Assembly (NCBI RefSeq): GCF_001295925.1
Contig: NZ_LJHQ01000054.1
Location: forward strand, 1-38,538
DNA: 38,538 nucleotides
From: Allobosea sp. AAP35
Lineage (GTDB): Bacteria; Pseudomonadota; Alphaproteobacteria; Rhizobiales; Beijerinckiaceae
Reading direction: 5' to 3'
This document shows, in pieces, positions 24,561 to 33,141 of the stretch. The position numbers and the translations under genes are program-made. Numbering within the stretch: position 1 is the stretch's first letter; each line of letters begins with the position of its first letter. The notes beneath the pieces were generated by a model. It ran no database searches. It worked only from the letters and a program-made list of their open reading frames with translations, and had not been told where the DNA came from.

Positions 24561-24797
24561 CGCCGCCAGCAAAGCCTCTTGTGATATGACATGGTCGGGG
24601 CATTGGCGTGCCACGCCGCTACCTTGGAATGGATGTAAGGCCTCGCAGCCATGCTCGCAAGCATCGCCGCGCCCGACACCGCCTTCACCTTCGGTCCGGC
24701 GGCCGCACCTTCCACCCTTTCGTTCGGCGGTTGCGGCGTGTTAGGCACGGCGAAAGAAGCGCTGCCCACCGGCGGCTGAATCGGAGCGACATCGGTT

Positions 24798-25310
24798 ATG
24801 CAGCGGCAATCGTCTTTCAGCTACGAGGAGATCCTCGCCTGTGGCCGCGGGGAGCTGTTCGGGCCGGGCAATGCGCAACTGCCGCTGCCGCCCATGTTGA
24901 TGTTCGACCGCATCAGCGAGATCGCCGAAGATGGCGGGCCCAACGGCAAGGGCTTCGTGCGCGCCGAATTCGACATCAAGCCCGATCTCTGGTTCTTCGA
25001 CTGCCACTTCAAGGGCGATCCGGTGATGCCGGGCTGCCTGGGCCTCGACGCACTCTGGCAGCTCACCGGCTTCTTCCTCGGCTGGCTCGGCCTGCCCGGT
25101 CGCGGCCGTGCGCTCGGCGTCGGCGAGGTCAAGTTCGCCGACCAGGTGCTGCCGAGCGTGAAGCAGGTCGTCTATGGCGTCGAGTTCAAGCGGGTCTTCA
25201 AGTCCAAGCTCGTGCTCGGCATCGCCGATGGCTGGCTGGAGGCCGATGGCAAGCGGATCTACACTGTCAGCGACATGCGCGTCGGCTTGTTCAAGCCTGA
25301 AGCGGCCTGA
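24798..25310 (+). CDS. fabA: 3-hydroxydecanoyl-ACP dehydratase/isomerase FabA
   Basis: A 170-residue hot-dog-fold enzyme that dehydrates 3-hydroxyacyl-ACP and isomerises trans-2- to cis-3-decenoyl-ACP, the branch point of unsaturated fatty acid synthesis. Catalytic His70 and Asp84 lie in [24 protein letters not shown], at the same numbers as in E. coli FabA, and PPMLMFDRI lies near residue 31. Length is normal. The ATG at 24798 is the only start that fits. fabB follows after 120 bp, and the pair is the standard unsaturated-fatty-acid module. Confidence 0.97.
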   Translation: MQRQSSFSYEEILACGRGELFGPGNAQLPLPPMLMFDRISEIAEDGGPNGKGFVRAEFDIKPDLWFFDCHFKGDPVMPGCLGLDALWQLTGFFLGWLGLPGRGRALGVGEVKFADQVLPSVKQVVYGVEFKRVFKSKLVLGIADGWLEADGKRIYTVSDMRVGLFKPEAA

Positions 25311-25430
25311 GGAAAACCGGGGCGCGACCTTGCGCCCACGACCCGCGCGGTCCATCTGCGCGGGTGTTGAAGAGCGCAAGCCGCTGGCCAGGAAGGCACG
25401 GCAGCGCGGGACAAAGCCGGAGAAGCGAGC

Positions 25431-26657
25431 ATGAGACGCGTTGTGGTCACGGGGATGGGCATCGTCTCATCCATCGGCAACAACACGCAGGAGGTCCTGT
25501 CCTCCCTGCATGAGGCAAAATCCGGCATCTCCTTCATGCCCGATTTCGCCGAGCACGGCTTTCGCAGCCGCGTCGCCGGCGTGCCGACGCTTGATCCCTC
25601 GACGGTGCTCGACCGCCGCGCCATGCGTTTCCATGGCGGCGGCTCGGCCTGGAACCAGGTCGCGATGGAACAGGCAATTGCCGATGCCGGGCTTGAGACG
25701 GCTGAGATCAGCCATGAGCGCACCGGCATCATCATGGGTTCGGGCGGTCCCTCCACCCGTGCGCTGATCGATGCCTATGACAAGGCGCGCGAGAGCGGCT
25801 CGTCCAAGAAGGTCGGCCCGTTTGCTGTGCCCAAGGGCATGTCCTCGACCGCCTCGGCGACGCTCGCCACCTGGTTCAAGATCAAGGGCGTCAATTATTC
25901 GATTTCCTCGGCCTGCGCGACTTCGAACCACTGCATCGGCAATGCCTATGAGCTGATCCAATGGGGCAAGCAGGACGTCATCTTCGCCGGCGGTTGCGAG
26001 GAGCTGGACTGGACGCTGTCCGTCCTGTTCGACGCCATGGGCGCGATGTCGACCGACTACAACGACACCCCCGCACGGGCTTCGCGTGCCTATGACGCCA
26101 ACCGCGACGGCTTCGTCATCGCCGGCGGCGCCGGCGTCGTGGTGCTGGAAGAACTCGAGCACGCCAAGGCGCGCGGCGCCAAGATCTATGGCGAGATCGT
26201 CGGCTACGGCGCGACCTCGGACGGCTACGACATGGTTGCTCCGTCCGGCGAAGGCGCCGTGCGCTGCATGAAGATGGCGCTGCAGGGCGTCACCGCCAAG
26301 GTCGACTACATCAACCCGCATGGCACCTCGACCCCGGTCGGCGACGCCAAGGAGATCGAGGCGATCCGCGAGGTCTTCGGCGCGGGCGACAAGGCGCCGC
26401 CGATTTCCGCCACCAAGTCGCTGACGGGCCACTCGCTCGGCGCCACCGGCGTGCAGGAGGCGATTTACTCGCTCTTGATGCTCAACAACGACTTCATCTG
26501 CGAAAGCGCCCATATCGACGAACTCGACCCCGCCTTCGCCGACATGCCGATCGTGCGCAAGCGCATCGACAAGGCCGCGCTGGGCTGTGTCCTCTCGAAC
26601 TCCTTCGGTTTCGGCGGCACCAACGCGACGATCGTGATGAAGAAGCTCGAAGCCTGA
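25431..26657 (+). CDS. fabB: 3-oxoacyl-ACP synthase I FabB
   Basis: A 408-residue condensing enzyme that elongates cis-unsaturated acyl-ACPs with malonyl-ACP. The catalytic triad is Cys162 ([16 protein letters not shown]), His297 ([11 protein letters not shown]) and His334 ([12 protein letters not shown]), with Lys329 conserved. The ending [14 protein letters not shown] is typical. It belongs with fabA upstream. In related genomes fabI follows directly; here a toxin-antitoxin pair lies between them. The ATG at 25431 follows GGAGAAGCGAGC. Confidence 0.97.
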   Translation: MRRVVVTGMGIVSSIGNNTQEVLSSLHEAKSGISFMPDFAEHGFRSRVAGVPTLDPSTVLDRRAMRFHGGGSAWNQVAMEQAIADAGLETAEISHERTGIIMGSGGPSTRALIDAYDKARESGSSKKVGPFAVPKGMSSTASATLATWFKIKGVNYSISSACATSNHCIGNAYELIQWGKQDVIFAGGCEELDWTLSVLFDAMGAMSTDYNDTPARASRAYDANRDGFVIAGGAGVVVLEELEHAKARGAKIYGEIVGYGATSDGYDMVAPSGEGAVRCMKMALQGVTAKVDYINPHGTSTPVGDAKEIEAIREVFGAGDKAPPISATKSLTGHSLGATGVQEAIYSLLMLNNDFICESAHIDELDPAFADMPIVRKRIDKAALGCVLSNSFGFGGTNATIVMKKLEA

Positions 26658-26773
26658 GCAGGCAGCCGCGTCTGATGGGCGCCCGCGACTTCCCTCAGGC
26701 GAGATCGCCCGCTTCGAGCCCGGATCGCTGCTTGGTCAAAGATGCGGCAGCCGCAGCGAAGAGCAGTTGTAGC

Positions 26774-26814
26774 GTGACGCGCGGCGTCTAGACGGGTATA
26801 TGGGCTGTCTAGAC
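26774..26814 (+). promoter_or_regulatory. vapBC promoter with overlapping twin operator
   Basis: A promoter reads GTGACG (26774-26779), a 17-bp spacer, and TATATG (26797-26802). The palindrome GTCTAGAC occurs at 26786-26793 inside the spacer and again at 26807-26814 just after the -10; both copies extend to GTCTAGACGG. Their centres are 21 bp apart, two helical turns, so two antitoxin dimers could bind one face of the DNA and block the polymerase. This is classic antitoxin autorepression. Confidence 0.75.
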
Positions 26815-26826
26815 GGAGGGGCTCTG

Positions 26827-27066
26827 ATGGCATTTCATATTCGCGATCCGGAGGCTGATCGTGCCGTGCGAGAACTGGCTGCGCGCAAAGGCGTCAGCCT
26901 GACCGATGCGGTCAAGCAGGCCGTTCAGAACGAGCTTCTCCAAATGGACCAGACCGTTCCGTTTCTGGAGCGCATACGGGATTTGCAGCAGCGCGTTGCG
27001 GCTTATCCCAAAACGGGGCTGAAGGCCGACAAGGCGTTCTACGACGAGCTATCGGGCGACATTTAG
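26827..27066 (+). CDS. vapB: VapB-type antitoxin
   Basis: A 79-residue antitoxin of the Rv0623-like/PSK transcription-factor type. The N-terminus MAFHIRDPEADRAVRELAARKGVSLTDAVKQAVQNEL is a ribbon-helix-helix DNA-binding unit, and the C-terminal half (ERIRDLQQRVAAYPKTGLKADKAFYDELSGD) would wrap the toxin. The ATG at 26827 follows GGAGGGGCTCTG. The toxin gene starts 1 bp after its stop codon. The twin GTCTAGAC operator just upstream is its presumed target. Confidence 0.9.
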   Translation: MAFHIRDPEADRAVRELAARKGVSLTDAVKQAVQNELLQMDQTVPFLERIRDLQQRVAAYPKTGLKADKAFYDELSGDI

Positions 27067-27067
27067 A

Positions 27068-27475
27068 ATGTATGTCGATGCCTCGGTCATTGTCGCTGTG
27101 CTTCTCGAAGAGGCTGGTTTTGAACGGTTTGGTGAGCCGCTGACAGGCCCTGATCGGCGTTTCACCTCGCCGCTGGCGATCTATGAGGCGACGGTTGCCC
27201 TGGTGCGGGTGCGCGGCGTCGCGGTCGATTTGGCCAAGGCGACGGTGCTGGAGTTTCTGGCGCGGGGCGCGATCAGCGTCGTGCCTCATGAAGCTGCGCA
27301 CGCTGATGGCGCACTGGCGGCATTCGACCGTTTCGGCAAAGGCCGGCACCCGGCTGCGCTGAACATGGGTGATTGCTTCGCCTATGCGGCCGCGCAACTC
27401 GCCGGCGCATCGATCCTCTTCAAAGGCAACGACTTCAGCCAGACCGACCTGCCTTCCGCCCTGTCCGCCTCCTGA
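27068..27475 (+). CDS. vapC: VapC-type PIN-domain ribonuclease toxin
   Basis: A 135-residue PIN-domain toxin that cleaves RNA (often tRNA or rRNA) when free of antitoxin. The acidic metal-binding set is present: Asp4 (MYVDASVIVAV), Glu40 (AIYEATVAL), Asp102 (NMGDCFAYAAA) and Asp122 (FKGNDFSQTD). NMGDCFAYA and LFKGNDF are the usual signatures of the Rv0624-type subgroup. It is read with vapB (1-bp gap), and only 21 bp separate it from fabI, so fabI may share this transcript. Confidence 0.92.
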   Translation: MYVDASVIVAVLLEEAGFERFGEPLTGPDRRFTSPLAIYEATVALVRVRGVAVDLAKATVLEFLARGAISVVPHEAAHADGALAAFDRFGKGRHPAALNMGDCFAYAAAQLAGASILFKGNDFSQTDLPSALSAS

Positions 27476-27496
27476 ACAAAGAACCGAACGGTCCCC

Positions 27497-28327
27497 ATGC
27501 TCCCCCTGATGCACAACAAGCGCGGCCTCGTCATGGGCGTCGCCAACCAGAACTCGATCGCCTGGGGCATTGCGCGCACGCTGCACGCCCATGGCGCGGA
27601 GATGGCCTTCACCTATCAGGGCGAGGCGCTCGGCAAGCGCGTGAAGCCGCTGGCCGAAAGCGTCGGCTCAAAGCTCGTCCTGCCCTGCGACGTCGAGGAC
27701 ATCGCGACCGTCGATGCGACATTCGCCGCAATCGACGAGGCCTGGGGCGGCGATCCCGAGCGCAACACGCTCGACTTCATCGTCCATGCCATCGGCTTCT
27801 CCGACAAGAACGAGCTCAAGGGGCTCTATGCCGACACCAGCCGCGAGAACTTCTCGCGCACCATGGTGATCTCCTGTTTCTCCTTCACGGAAGCCGCGAA
27901 GCGCGCGGCGCAGCGCATGCCCAAAGGTGGCAGCATGATCACGCTGACCTATGGCGGCTCGACCCGGATCATGCCGAACTACAACGTCATGGGCGTCGCC
28001 AAGGCGGCGCTGGAGGCGAGCGTGCGCTATCTCGCGGGCGACTTCGGGCCGCGCGGCATCCGCGTCAACGCGCTCTCGCCGGGACCGGTGCGGACATTGG
28101 CCGGCGCCGGCATCTCCGATGCGCGCGCGATGTACTCCTGGCAGCGCGACAACTCGCCCCTGCGCAAATCGGTGTCGCTCGACGAGATCGGCGGCTCGGC
28201 GCTGTATTATCTTTCGGATCTGTCGGGTGGCGTCACTGGCGACATCCATCATGTCGATGCCGGCTATCACATCACCTCGATGCCGGTTCTCGATGGCCTG
28301 CGCGCCGCCGACGAAGCCGGCGAATAG
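27497..28327 (+). CDS. fabI: Enoyl-ACP reductase (NADH) FabI
   Basis: A 276-residue enzyme catalysing the last step of each fatty-acid elongation cycle. The nucleotide loop is RGLVMGVANQNSIAWGIA. The catalytic pair is Tyr162 and Lys169 in YNVMGVAKAALE, with the first conserved Tyr at 152 (LTYGGSTR). The C-terminus GDIHHVDAGYHITSMP is typical. The ATG at 27497 is given; ATG 27509 (MHNKRGLV) is also possible, and the ribosome site is weak. No promoter fits in the 21 bp after vapC, so transcription must come from fabA/fabB or vapBC. Confidence 0.96.
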   Translation: MLPLMHNKRGLVMGVANQNSIAWGIARTLHAHGAEMAFTYQGEALGKRVKPLAESVGSKLVLPCDVEDIATVDATFAAIDEAWGGDPERNTLDFIVHAIGFSDKNELKGLYADTSRENFSRTMVISCFSFTEAAKRAAQRMPKGGSMITLTYGGSTRIMPNYNVMGVAKAALEASVRYLAGDFGPRGIRVNALSPGPVRTLAGAGISDARAMYSWQRDNSPLRKSVSLDEIGGSALYYLSDLSGGVTGDIHHVDAGYHITSMPVLDGLRAADEAGE

Positions 28328-28380
28328 GGAACCGCGCGACGGGACTGCGGGTTCTTCTTCATTGAACAAGGAGACGCGGC

Positions 28381-28632
28381 ATGGTCACGGTCAGATACGA
28401 AATCATCGAGCATGATGGCGGCTGGGCCTACAAGGCTGCCGGCGGCGGCGCGATTTCGGAAACCTTTGCCACCCACGACGCCGCGCTGTCAGCCGCCAAC
28501 GATGCTGCCGCTCGGCAGACGGTAGCCGGCACGACCGACGGTATCGTCTACCAGGACAAGGATGGCCAGTGGCATGAGGAACTGGCCGATGGCCGGGACC
28601 GACCGCAGACCAAGGTCATCGACCAGTCCTGA
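28381..28632 (+). CDS. DUF2188-family small protein
   Basis: An 83-residue soluble protein with the DUF2188 pattern: MVTVRYEIIEHDGGWAYKAAG, then ETFATHDAALSAANDAAAR, and the terminal VYQDKDGQWHEEL. Members are common in Rhizobiales, and their function is unknown. The ATG has a strong AAGGAGACG site and lies 53 bp after fabI. It converges on the secreted hypothetical protein gene. A 7-bp hairpin (GGTCCGC-TTCA-GCGGACC, 28642-28659) follows the stop codon and may act as a weak terminator. Confidence 0.85.
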   Translation: MVTVRYEIIEHDGGWAYKAAGGGAISETFATHDAALSAANDAAARQTVAGTTDGIVYQDKDGQWHEELADGRDRPQTKVIDQS

Positions 28633-28649
28633 GCGGGCGGAGGTCCGCT

Positions 28650-29012
28650 TCAGCGGACCGTGAAGAACGTCAGCAGCACCTTGCCCTCTTCGCCGATCAG
28701 GCAAAGGAAGCGCCGCGGCTTGTCCGAGCGGTCGGTGCGCAGATAGGCCTCGCCCATGATGATCCGGGTGATCGGCGTGTCCTCGACCTTGGTCTCCGCC
28801 GTGGCGATGGTCGCGCCGTCCTCGTCGATATAGATGTCCTTGATCTCGGGATCGGTGGCCGAGATCGTCTTGAGCGCGGTTGCCTTGCAGGCGGCGACCG
28901 ACGGAGAGGCTGTCTTTTCGGCGGGCGCGCCAGAGGTCGGGCCGGCGGTTTGAGCAAAGGCAGGGCCGGCGAACAGCGTTGCGATCAGCAGGGCGGTTGG
29001 GAGGCGCGTCAT
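28650..29012 (-). CDS. Secreted protein of unknown function
   Basis: A 120-residue exported protein. The signal peptide is at 1-21 (MTRLPTALLIATLFAGPAFAQ), followed by a Pro/Ala/Thr-rich linker to about 43. A small domain then contains ACKATALKTISATDPEIKDIYIDEDGATIATAETKVEDTPITRIIMGEAYLRTDRSDKPRRFLCLIGEEGKVLLTFF with two cysteines that could form a disulfide. I do not recognise a named family. ATG 29012 opens the signal peptide; a longer open frame to 29099 lacks coding character. It lies 104 bp from the end of argG on the same strand and could be read from its message. Confidence 0.75.
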   Translation of the reverse strand: MTRLPTALLIATLFAGPAFAQTAGPTSGAPAEKTASPSVAACKATALKTISATDPEIKDIYIDEDGATIATAETKVEDTPITRIIMGEAYLRTDRSDKPRRFLCLIGEEGKVLLTFFTVR

Positions 29013-29116
29013 GAGGGGCACTCGGATGGCGGGTTCAGCCATAACGCGCGAGATCAGCGCCGGTTCAACGCGGGCCCGCATGGCGACAGAAGCCGCCATG
29101 CCGAGCGAAAGCGCTC

Positions 29117-30349
29117 TCAGAGGCCCAGCTTCTTCTTGCGCTGGCCGAGCGTGCGCAGGCGCAGCGCGTTGAGCTTGATGAAACCGGCCGCGTCGCGGTG
29201 GTCATAGGCCACGGCGCCCTCCTCGAAGGTGACGAGATCCTGATCGTAGAGCGAGTAGGGGCTCGAGCGGCCCACCACATGCACGCCGCCCTTGTAGAGC
29301 TTGAGCCGGACCTGGCCCGCAACGAACTCCTGGCTCTTGTCGATCAGCGCCTGCAGCATCTCGCGCTCCGGCGAGAACCAGAAGCCGTTATAGATCAGCT
29401 CGGCATATTGCGGCATGATCTGGTCCTTGAGATGGGCGGCGTCGCGGTCGAGCGTGATCGATTCGATGGCGCGGTGTGCCACGGCCAGGATCGTGCCGCC
29501 GGGGGTCTCGTACATGCCGCGCGACTTCATGCCGACGAAACGGTTCTCTACGAGATCGAGCCGGCCGATGCCATTGTCGCGGCCGAGATCGTTGAGCTTC
29601 GCCAGCAGGCTCGCCGGGGACAGCTTGACGCCGTCGATGGCGGTCGCGTCGCCGGTCTCGAAATCAACCGTGATATAGGTCGGCTTGTCGGGAGCGTCCT
29701 CGGGCGAGATCGTGCGCGAATAGACGTAGTCGGGCACCTCCTGCGCCGGGTCTTCCAGCACCTTCCCCTCCGAGGAGGCGTGCAGCAGATTGGCGTCGAC
29801 CGAAAACGGCGCCTCGCCGCGCTTGTCCTTGGCGATCGGGATCTGGTGCTGTTCGGCGAACGCGATGAGCTGCTCGCGCGAGCGCAGATCCCATTCGCGC
29901 CAGGGTGCGATCACGACGACGTCGGGCTTCAGTGCATAGGCGGTGAGTTCGAAGCGGACCTGGTCGTTGCCCTTGCCGGTGGCGCCATGCGAGACGGCGT
30001 CGGCGCCGAGCTTCTCGGCAATCTCGATTAGCTTCTTGGCGATGAGCGGCCGTGCGATCGAGGTGCCCAGCAGATAGACGCCCTCATAGGCGGCGTTCGC
30101 GCGGAACATCGGGAAGACGTAGTCGCGCACGAACTCCTCGCGCAGATCCTCGATGAAGATGTTCTCGGGCTTGATGCCGAGCAGAAGCGCCTTGTCGCGC
30201 GCCGGGCCAAGCTCCTCGCCCTGGCCGAGATCGGCGGTGAAGGTGATCACCTCGCAGCCATAGGTGATTTGCAGCCACTTCAAAATGATCGACGTATCCA
30301 GGCCGCCGGAATAGGCGAGCACGACCTTGTTCACGGTTTTATCGGTCAT
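29117..30349 (-). CDS. argG: Argininosuccinate synthase
   Basis: A 410-residue enzyme joining citrulline and aspartate with ATP in arginine synthesis. The ATP-pyrophosphatase loop is [18 protein letters not shown] at the N-terminus, followed by [14 protein letters not shown] and the signature [15 protein letters not shown]. The region [21 protein letters not shown] is also typical. Length is normal. The ATG at 30349 ([14 protein letters not shown]) fits the family start. The gene stands alone, with 253 bp upstream to the next, divergent gene; I saw no clear arginine-responsive element there. Confidence 0.97.
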   Translation of the reverse strand: MTDKTVNKVVLAYSGGLDTSIILKWLQITYGCEVITFTADLGQGEELGPARDKALLLGIKPENIFIEDLREEFVRDYVFPMFRANAAYEGVYLLGTSIARPLIAKKLIEIAEKLGADAVSHGATGKGNDQVRFELTAYALKPDVVVIAPWREWDLRSREQLIAFAEQHQIPIAKDKRGEAPFSVDANLLHASSEGKVLEDPAQEVPDYVYSRTISPEDAPDKPTYITVDFETGDATAIDGVKLSPASLLAKLNDLGRDNGIGRLDLVENRFVGMKSRGMYETPGGTILAVAHRAIESITLDRDAAHLKDQIMPQYAELIYNGFWFSPEREMLQALIDKSQEFVAGQVRLKLYKGGVHVVGRSSPYSLYDQDLVTFEEGAVAYDHRDAAGFIKLNALRLRTLGQRKKKLGL

Positions 30350-30602
30350 TTTTGATCATCTTCCTGCTGCTGCGCATGCCGGCCACGCGGGCCGCTTTTC
30401 GAACGCAATGGCGCACTATCCCAGCCCCGTGGACGACGCAATCGGAACCTTCTGATCGGTCATGCGTCGTCGCGTGATGGATTGGTGTTGATGACGCCGG
30501 CTCATTGACCTTTGGACACCCTCCCCATCTTGTAGTCGTGTGTCCGGTGACTCAGGCTCTGGATGCGCGAGGTGAAACCTAGACATCCGACTCGGAGGCT
30601 GA

Positions 30603-31211
30603 ATGCCGAATCGTCCTGTTCTGGACTTCTGGTATGAGTTCGCATCGCCCTATTCGTTCCTGAGTGCGTTGCGGATCGAACCCCTGGCCGAGGCGGCCGG
30701 CGTGACCTTGCGCTGGCGCCCTTTTCTGCTCGGGCCGATTTTCGCAGCCCAGGGCTGGTCGACCTCGCCTTTCGCGCTCTACCCGAACAAGGGTCGCTAT
30801 ATGTGGCGCGATGTCGAGCGCCGCGCCGGCCGAAACGGGCTATCGCTCGTCAAGCCCGAAACATTTCCTCAGAATTCGCTGATCGCAGCCAGGCTGGCCC
30901 TGGCCGGGCGCGAGGCCGGGTGGATGCCGGCTTTCTCGAAATCGCTGTTTCAGGCAGCGTTCGGCGAAGGCCGCAACATCGCCGAGGAAGCCGTGCTGAA
31001 CGCGGCGCTGAAGGCTGCTGGCGCCGACCCTGGTGTCGCCTTCCCGGCGTCGCGCAGCGAAGAGGTCAAGGGTCGGCTGAGGGCGGAGATCGAATACGCT
31101 AAGTCGATCGGCATCTTCGGCGGGCCGACCTTCGTCACCGAGGATGGCGAGCTGTTCTGGGGTGACGATCGGCTCGAGGAAGCATTGGACTGGTCCCGCC
31201 ACGGACGCTGA
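30603..31211 (+). CDS. 2-hydroxychromene-2-carboxylate isomerase-like protein
   Basis: A 202-residue DsbA-fold (kappa-class glutathione transferase type) protein. The N-terminus VLDFWYEFASPYSFLSALRIEPLAE has the Ser in ASPYS that takes the place of the DsbA active-site Cys. RWRPFLLGPIFAAQGW and, near the end, IFGGPTFVTEDGELFWGDDRLEEAL are family signatures. Named members isomerise hydroxychromene carboxylate in naphthalene breakdown, using glutathione. Most genomic copies, like this one, have no catabolic neighbours, so the true substrate is open. The ATG at 30603 follows CGGAGGCTG. It converges on the htpX-like gene. Confidence 0.9.
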   Translation: MPNRPVLDFWYEFASPYSFLSALRIEPLAEAAGVTLRWRPFLLGPIFAAQGWSTSPFALYPNKGRYMWRDVERRAGRNGLSLVKPETFPQNSLIAARLALAGREAGWMPAFSKSLFQAAFGEGRNIAEEAVLNAALKAAGADPGVAFPASRSEEVKGRLRAEIEYAKSIGIFGGPTFVTEDGELFWGDDRLEEALDWSRHGR

Positions 31212-31225
31212 TACTCGGCCCGGGC

Positions 31226-32317
31226 TCAGGTGTTCGCGCTGCCGTCGCCTCGCGGCCGTGCCCAAGGCCCGCGAGCTGCCGGATCGAGATGAGCGGCCGA
31301 TTGCTCAACCATGGTTTGGAGATCCTGCCGCTCCGCCAGCCGGGGCGGGTGCGGCGGCATCGCCGGCATTCGCCCACCCGCCGTCTGGACGAGTGCCTGC
31401 ACGCGCTTCGTCACGGAGGGGTGCGTCGAGAACAGGTCGGCGAAATCGTCCGGGTCGTTCTCGAAGCACATGTCCATGACGCCCGACGGCACGCCCTCGA
31501 TATCGGCGCGCCCGGCGATCTTGAGCAGGGCCGAGATCATCGCATCGGGGTTCTTGGTCAGCTCCACGGCGCCGGCATCGGCGAGGTACTCGCGCGAGCG
31601 CGACAGCGAGAGCCGGATCACGACCGCCAGGAACCAGGCCAGAGCGATCACGGCGAAACCGATCAGGATCGCGATGAAGCTGCCCTTCTTGGCGTCGTCC
31701 GACGACACCCGCACCCGGCCGAGATTGCGAAAGATGATCTCGCCAACCAGCGAGATGACGCCGGCGATGACGACCGCGATGATCATCAGCCGCACATCGC
31801 CATTGCGGATATGCGTCAGCTCATGGGCAAGCACGGCCTCGACCTCGGCGTCGTTGAGTTGGGCCAGGAGCCCGCTCGTCACCGTCACCGTGAACTGCTT
31901 GTCGTTGACGCCGCTGGCGAAGGCGTTGAGCGCCTCGCTCTCGACGATGGCAAGCTTGGGCACGGTGAGGCCGCGCGAGATGCAGAGATTCTCGAGCATG
32001 CGGTAGAGCTTGGGATTGTCCTCGCGCGACAGCCCCTGCGCCCCGGAAACGGCGCTGATCAGCCCGACATTGATGCGGAAGCCGATGAAGACCCAGGCGC
32101 CGGCAGCCAGCGTGGTGAAGGGCAGCCAGCTCCAGAAAGTGCGGCCGGCCTGAGCGAAGGCGGTCATCCCCCGCGGCACGCCGCCATAGCCGTAGCCCAC
32201 CAGCAAAAGGCCCCAGGTCGTGACATAGACGAGAACGAACAGCCCCGCGATCAGGAAGCCCGACCTGATCCGGTTGTTGCGCATATGGCTGTAGAGCCCG
32301 AAGGCCTGGCCCAGCAT
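31226..32317 (-). CDS. M48-family membrane zinc metalloprotease (HtpX-like)
   Basis: A 363-residue membrane protease. Two N-terminal membrane helices are at about 20-42 and 66-90. The zinc motif HELTH is at 165-169 (AVLAHELTHIRNGDV), with the third ligand Glu243 in SREYLADAGAVELT. Two more helices lie at about 177-197 and 213-237. The tail THPSVTKRVQALVQTAGG is typical of M48. HtpX-type enzymes degrade damaged membrane proteins. It lies 33 bp after a lemA-like gene on the same strand, a pairing widespread in bacteria, so the two probably work together at the membrane. ATG 32317 fits. Confidence 0.92.
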   Translation of the reverse strand: MLGQAFGLYSHMRNNRIRSGFLIAGLFVLVYVTTWGLLLVGYGYGGVPRGMTAFAQAGRTFWSWLPFTTLAAGAWVFIGFRINVGLISAVSGAQGLSREDNPKLYRMLENLCISRGLTVPKLAIVESEALNAFASGVNDKQFTVTVTSGLLAQLNDAEVEAVLAHELTHIRNGDVRLMIIAVVIAGVISLVGEIIFRNLGRVRVSSDDAKKGSFIAILIGFAVIALAWFLAVVIRLSLSRSREYLADAGAVELTKNPDAMISALLKIAGRADIEGVPSGVMDMCFENDPDDFADLFSTHPSVTKRVQALVQTAGGRMPAMPPHPPRLAERQDLQTMVEQSAAHLDPAARGPWARPRGDGSANT

Positions 32318-32350
32318 CGCCGCCCTCGCTTGTCAGCCGCGCTGTGTCGG

Positions 32351-32908
32351 TTAGAACTTCACGCTGGGTGCGACCTCGATCTGGGCGCGAGTGGTCTCGC
32401 CGACATCGAAGAATTCACGCTGGCTGAAGCCCATCTGCGGCGCGAAGAACACGGCCGGGAAGGCCTGGATCGATGCGTTGAACTCGCTGACGGCATTGTT
32501 GAAGAAGCGCCGGGCGGCGGCGAGCTTGTCCTCGACTTGGCCGAGATCGACCTGGAGTTGCTGGAAATTGGCGCTGGCCTTGAGGTCGGGATAGGCCTCG
32601 CCCAGTGCCAGGAGCCGGCCGACAGCGCCTGAAAGCTGCTGCTCGGCCGCGGCCTTGTCATGCACGCTGCCGGCGCCCTGCGCGGCGTTGCGCGCCGAAA
32701 TGACGGCGTCGAGCGTGCTCTTCTCATGCGTGGCATAGCCCTTCACCGTCTCGACCAGATTGGGGATGAGGTCGTGGCGCTGCTTGAGCTGGACATCGAT
32801 GTCGGCGAAGGCCTGGTTGACCCTCTGCCGCATCGCGACCAGGCCGTTATAGGTCATGATCAGATAGGCGGCGGCGGCAACGATCAGCCCCAAGACAACC
32901 CAGCCCAT
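32351..32908 (-). CDS. LemA-family membrane protein
   Basis: A 185-residue protein with one N-terminal membrane helix (about 2-19, GWVVLGLIVAAAAYLIMTYN) and a long helical cytoplasmic or periplasmic domain. Family landmarks are QAFADIDVQLKQRHDLIPNLVETVKGYATHEKSTLDAVISARNAA, AYPDLKASANFQQLQVDLGQVEDKLAAARRFFNNAVSEFN and the ending FPAVFFAPQMGFSQREFFDV. The function is not settled. ATG 32908 gives the standard length; the frame continues upstream without coding character. It is the first gene of a two-gene unit with the M48 protease. Confidence 0.93.
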   Translation of the reverse strand: MGWVVLGLIVAAAAYLIMTYNGLVAMRQRVNQAFADIDVQLKQRHDLIPNLVETVKGYATHEKSTLDAVISARNAAQGAGSVHDKAAAEQQLSGAVGRLLALGEAYPDLKASANFQQLQVDLGQVEDKLAAARRFFNNAVSEFNASIQAFPAVFFAPQMGFSQREFFDVGETTRAQIEVAPSVKF

Positions 32909-33141
32909 GGCGTGCTCCTCAAGCGCAGGCGAAATCCGGAGCGTAGCCTCGCATGAAAGGGCCGCGGGGGGGAAGCGGAGCCATGGCGGGAGAGCGCCGC
33001 ATGCGACAGGCCGACCGGCGTGCGACATCCACGCCCCGGGCGGGCATCAGGGCCTGCCGTGGCGCATTTCCTTAACCATTTCAGGGCAGTTTGAGGAGAC
33101 ATAACGGCAGATCTACTGCCGAAGAAATAGGTCGAAAGCTC

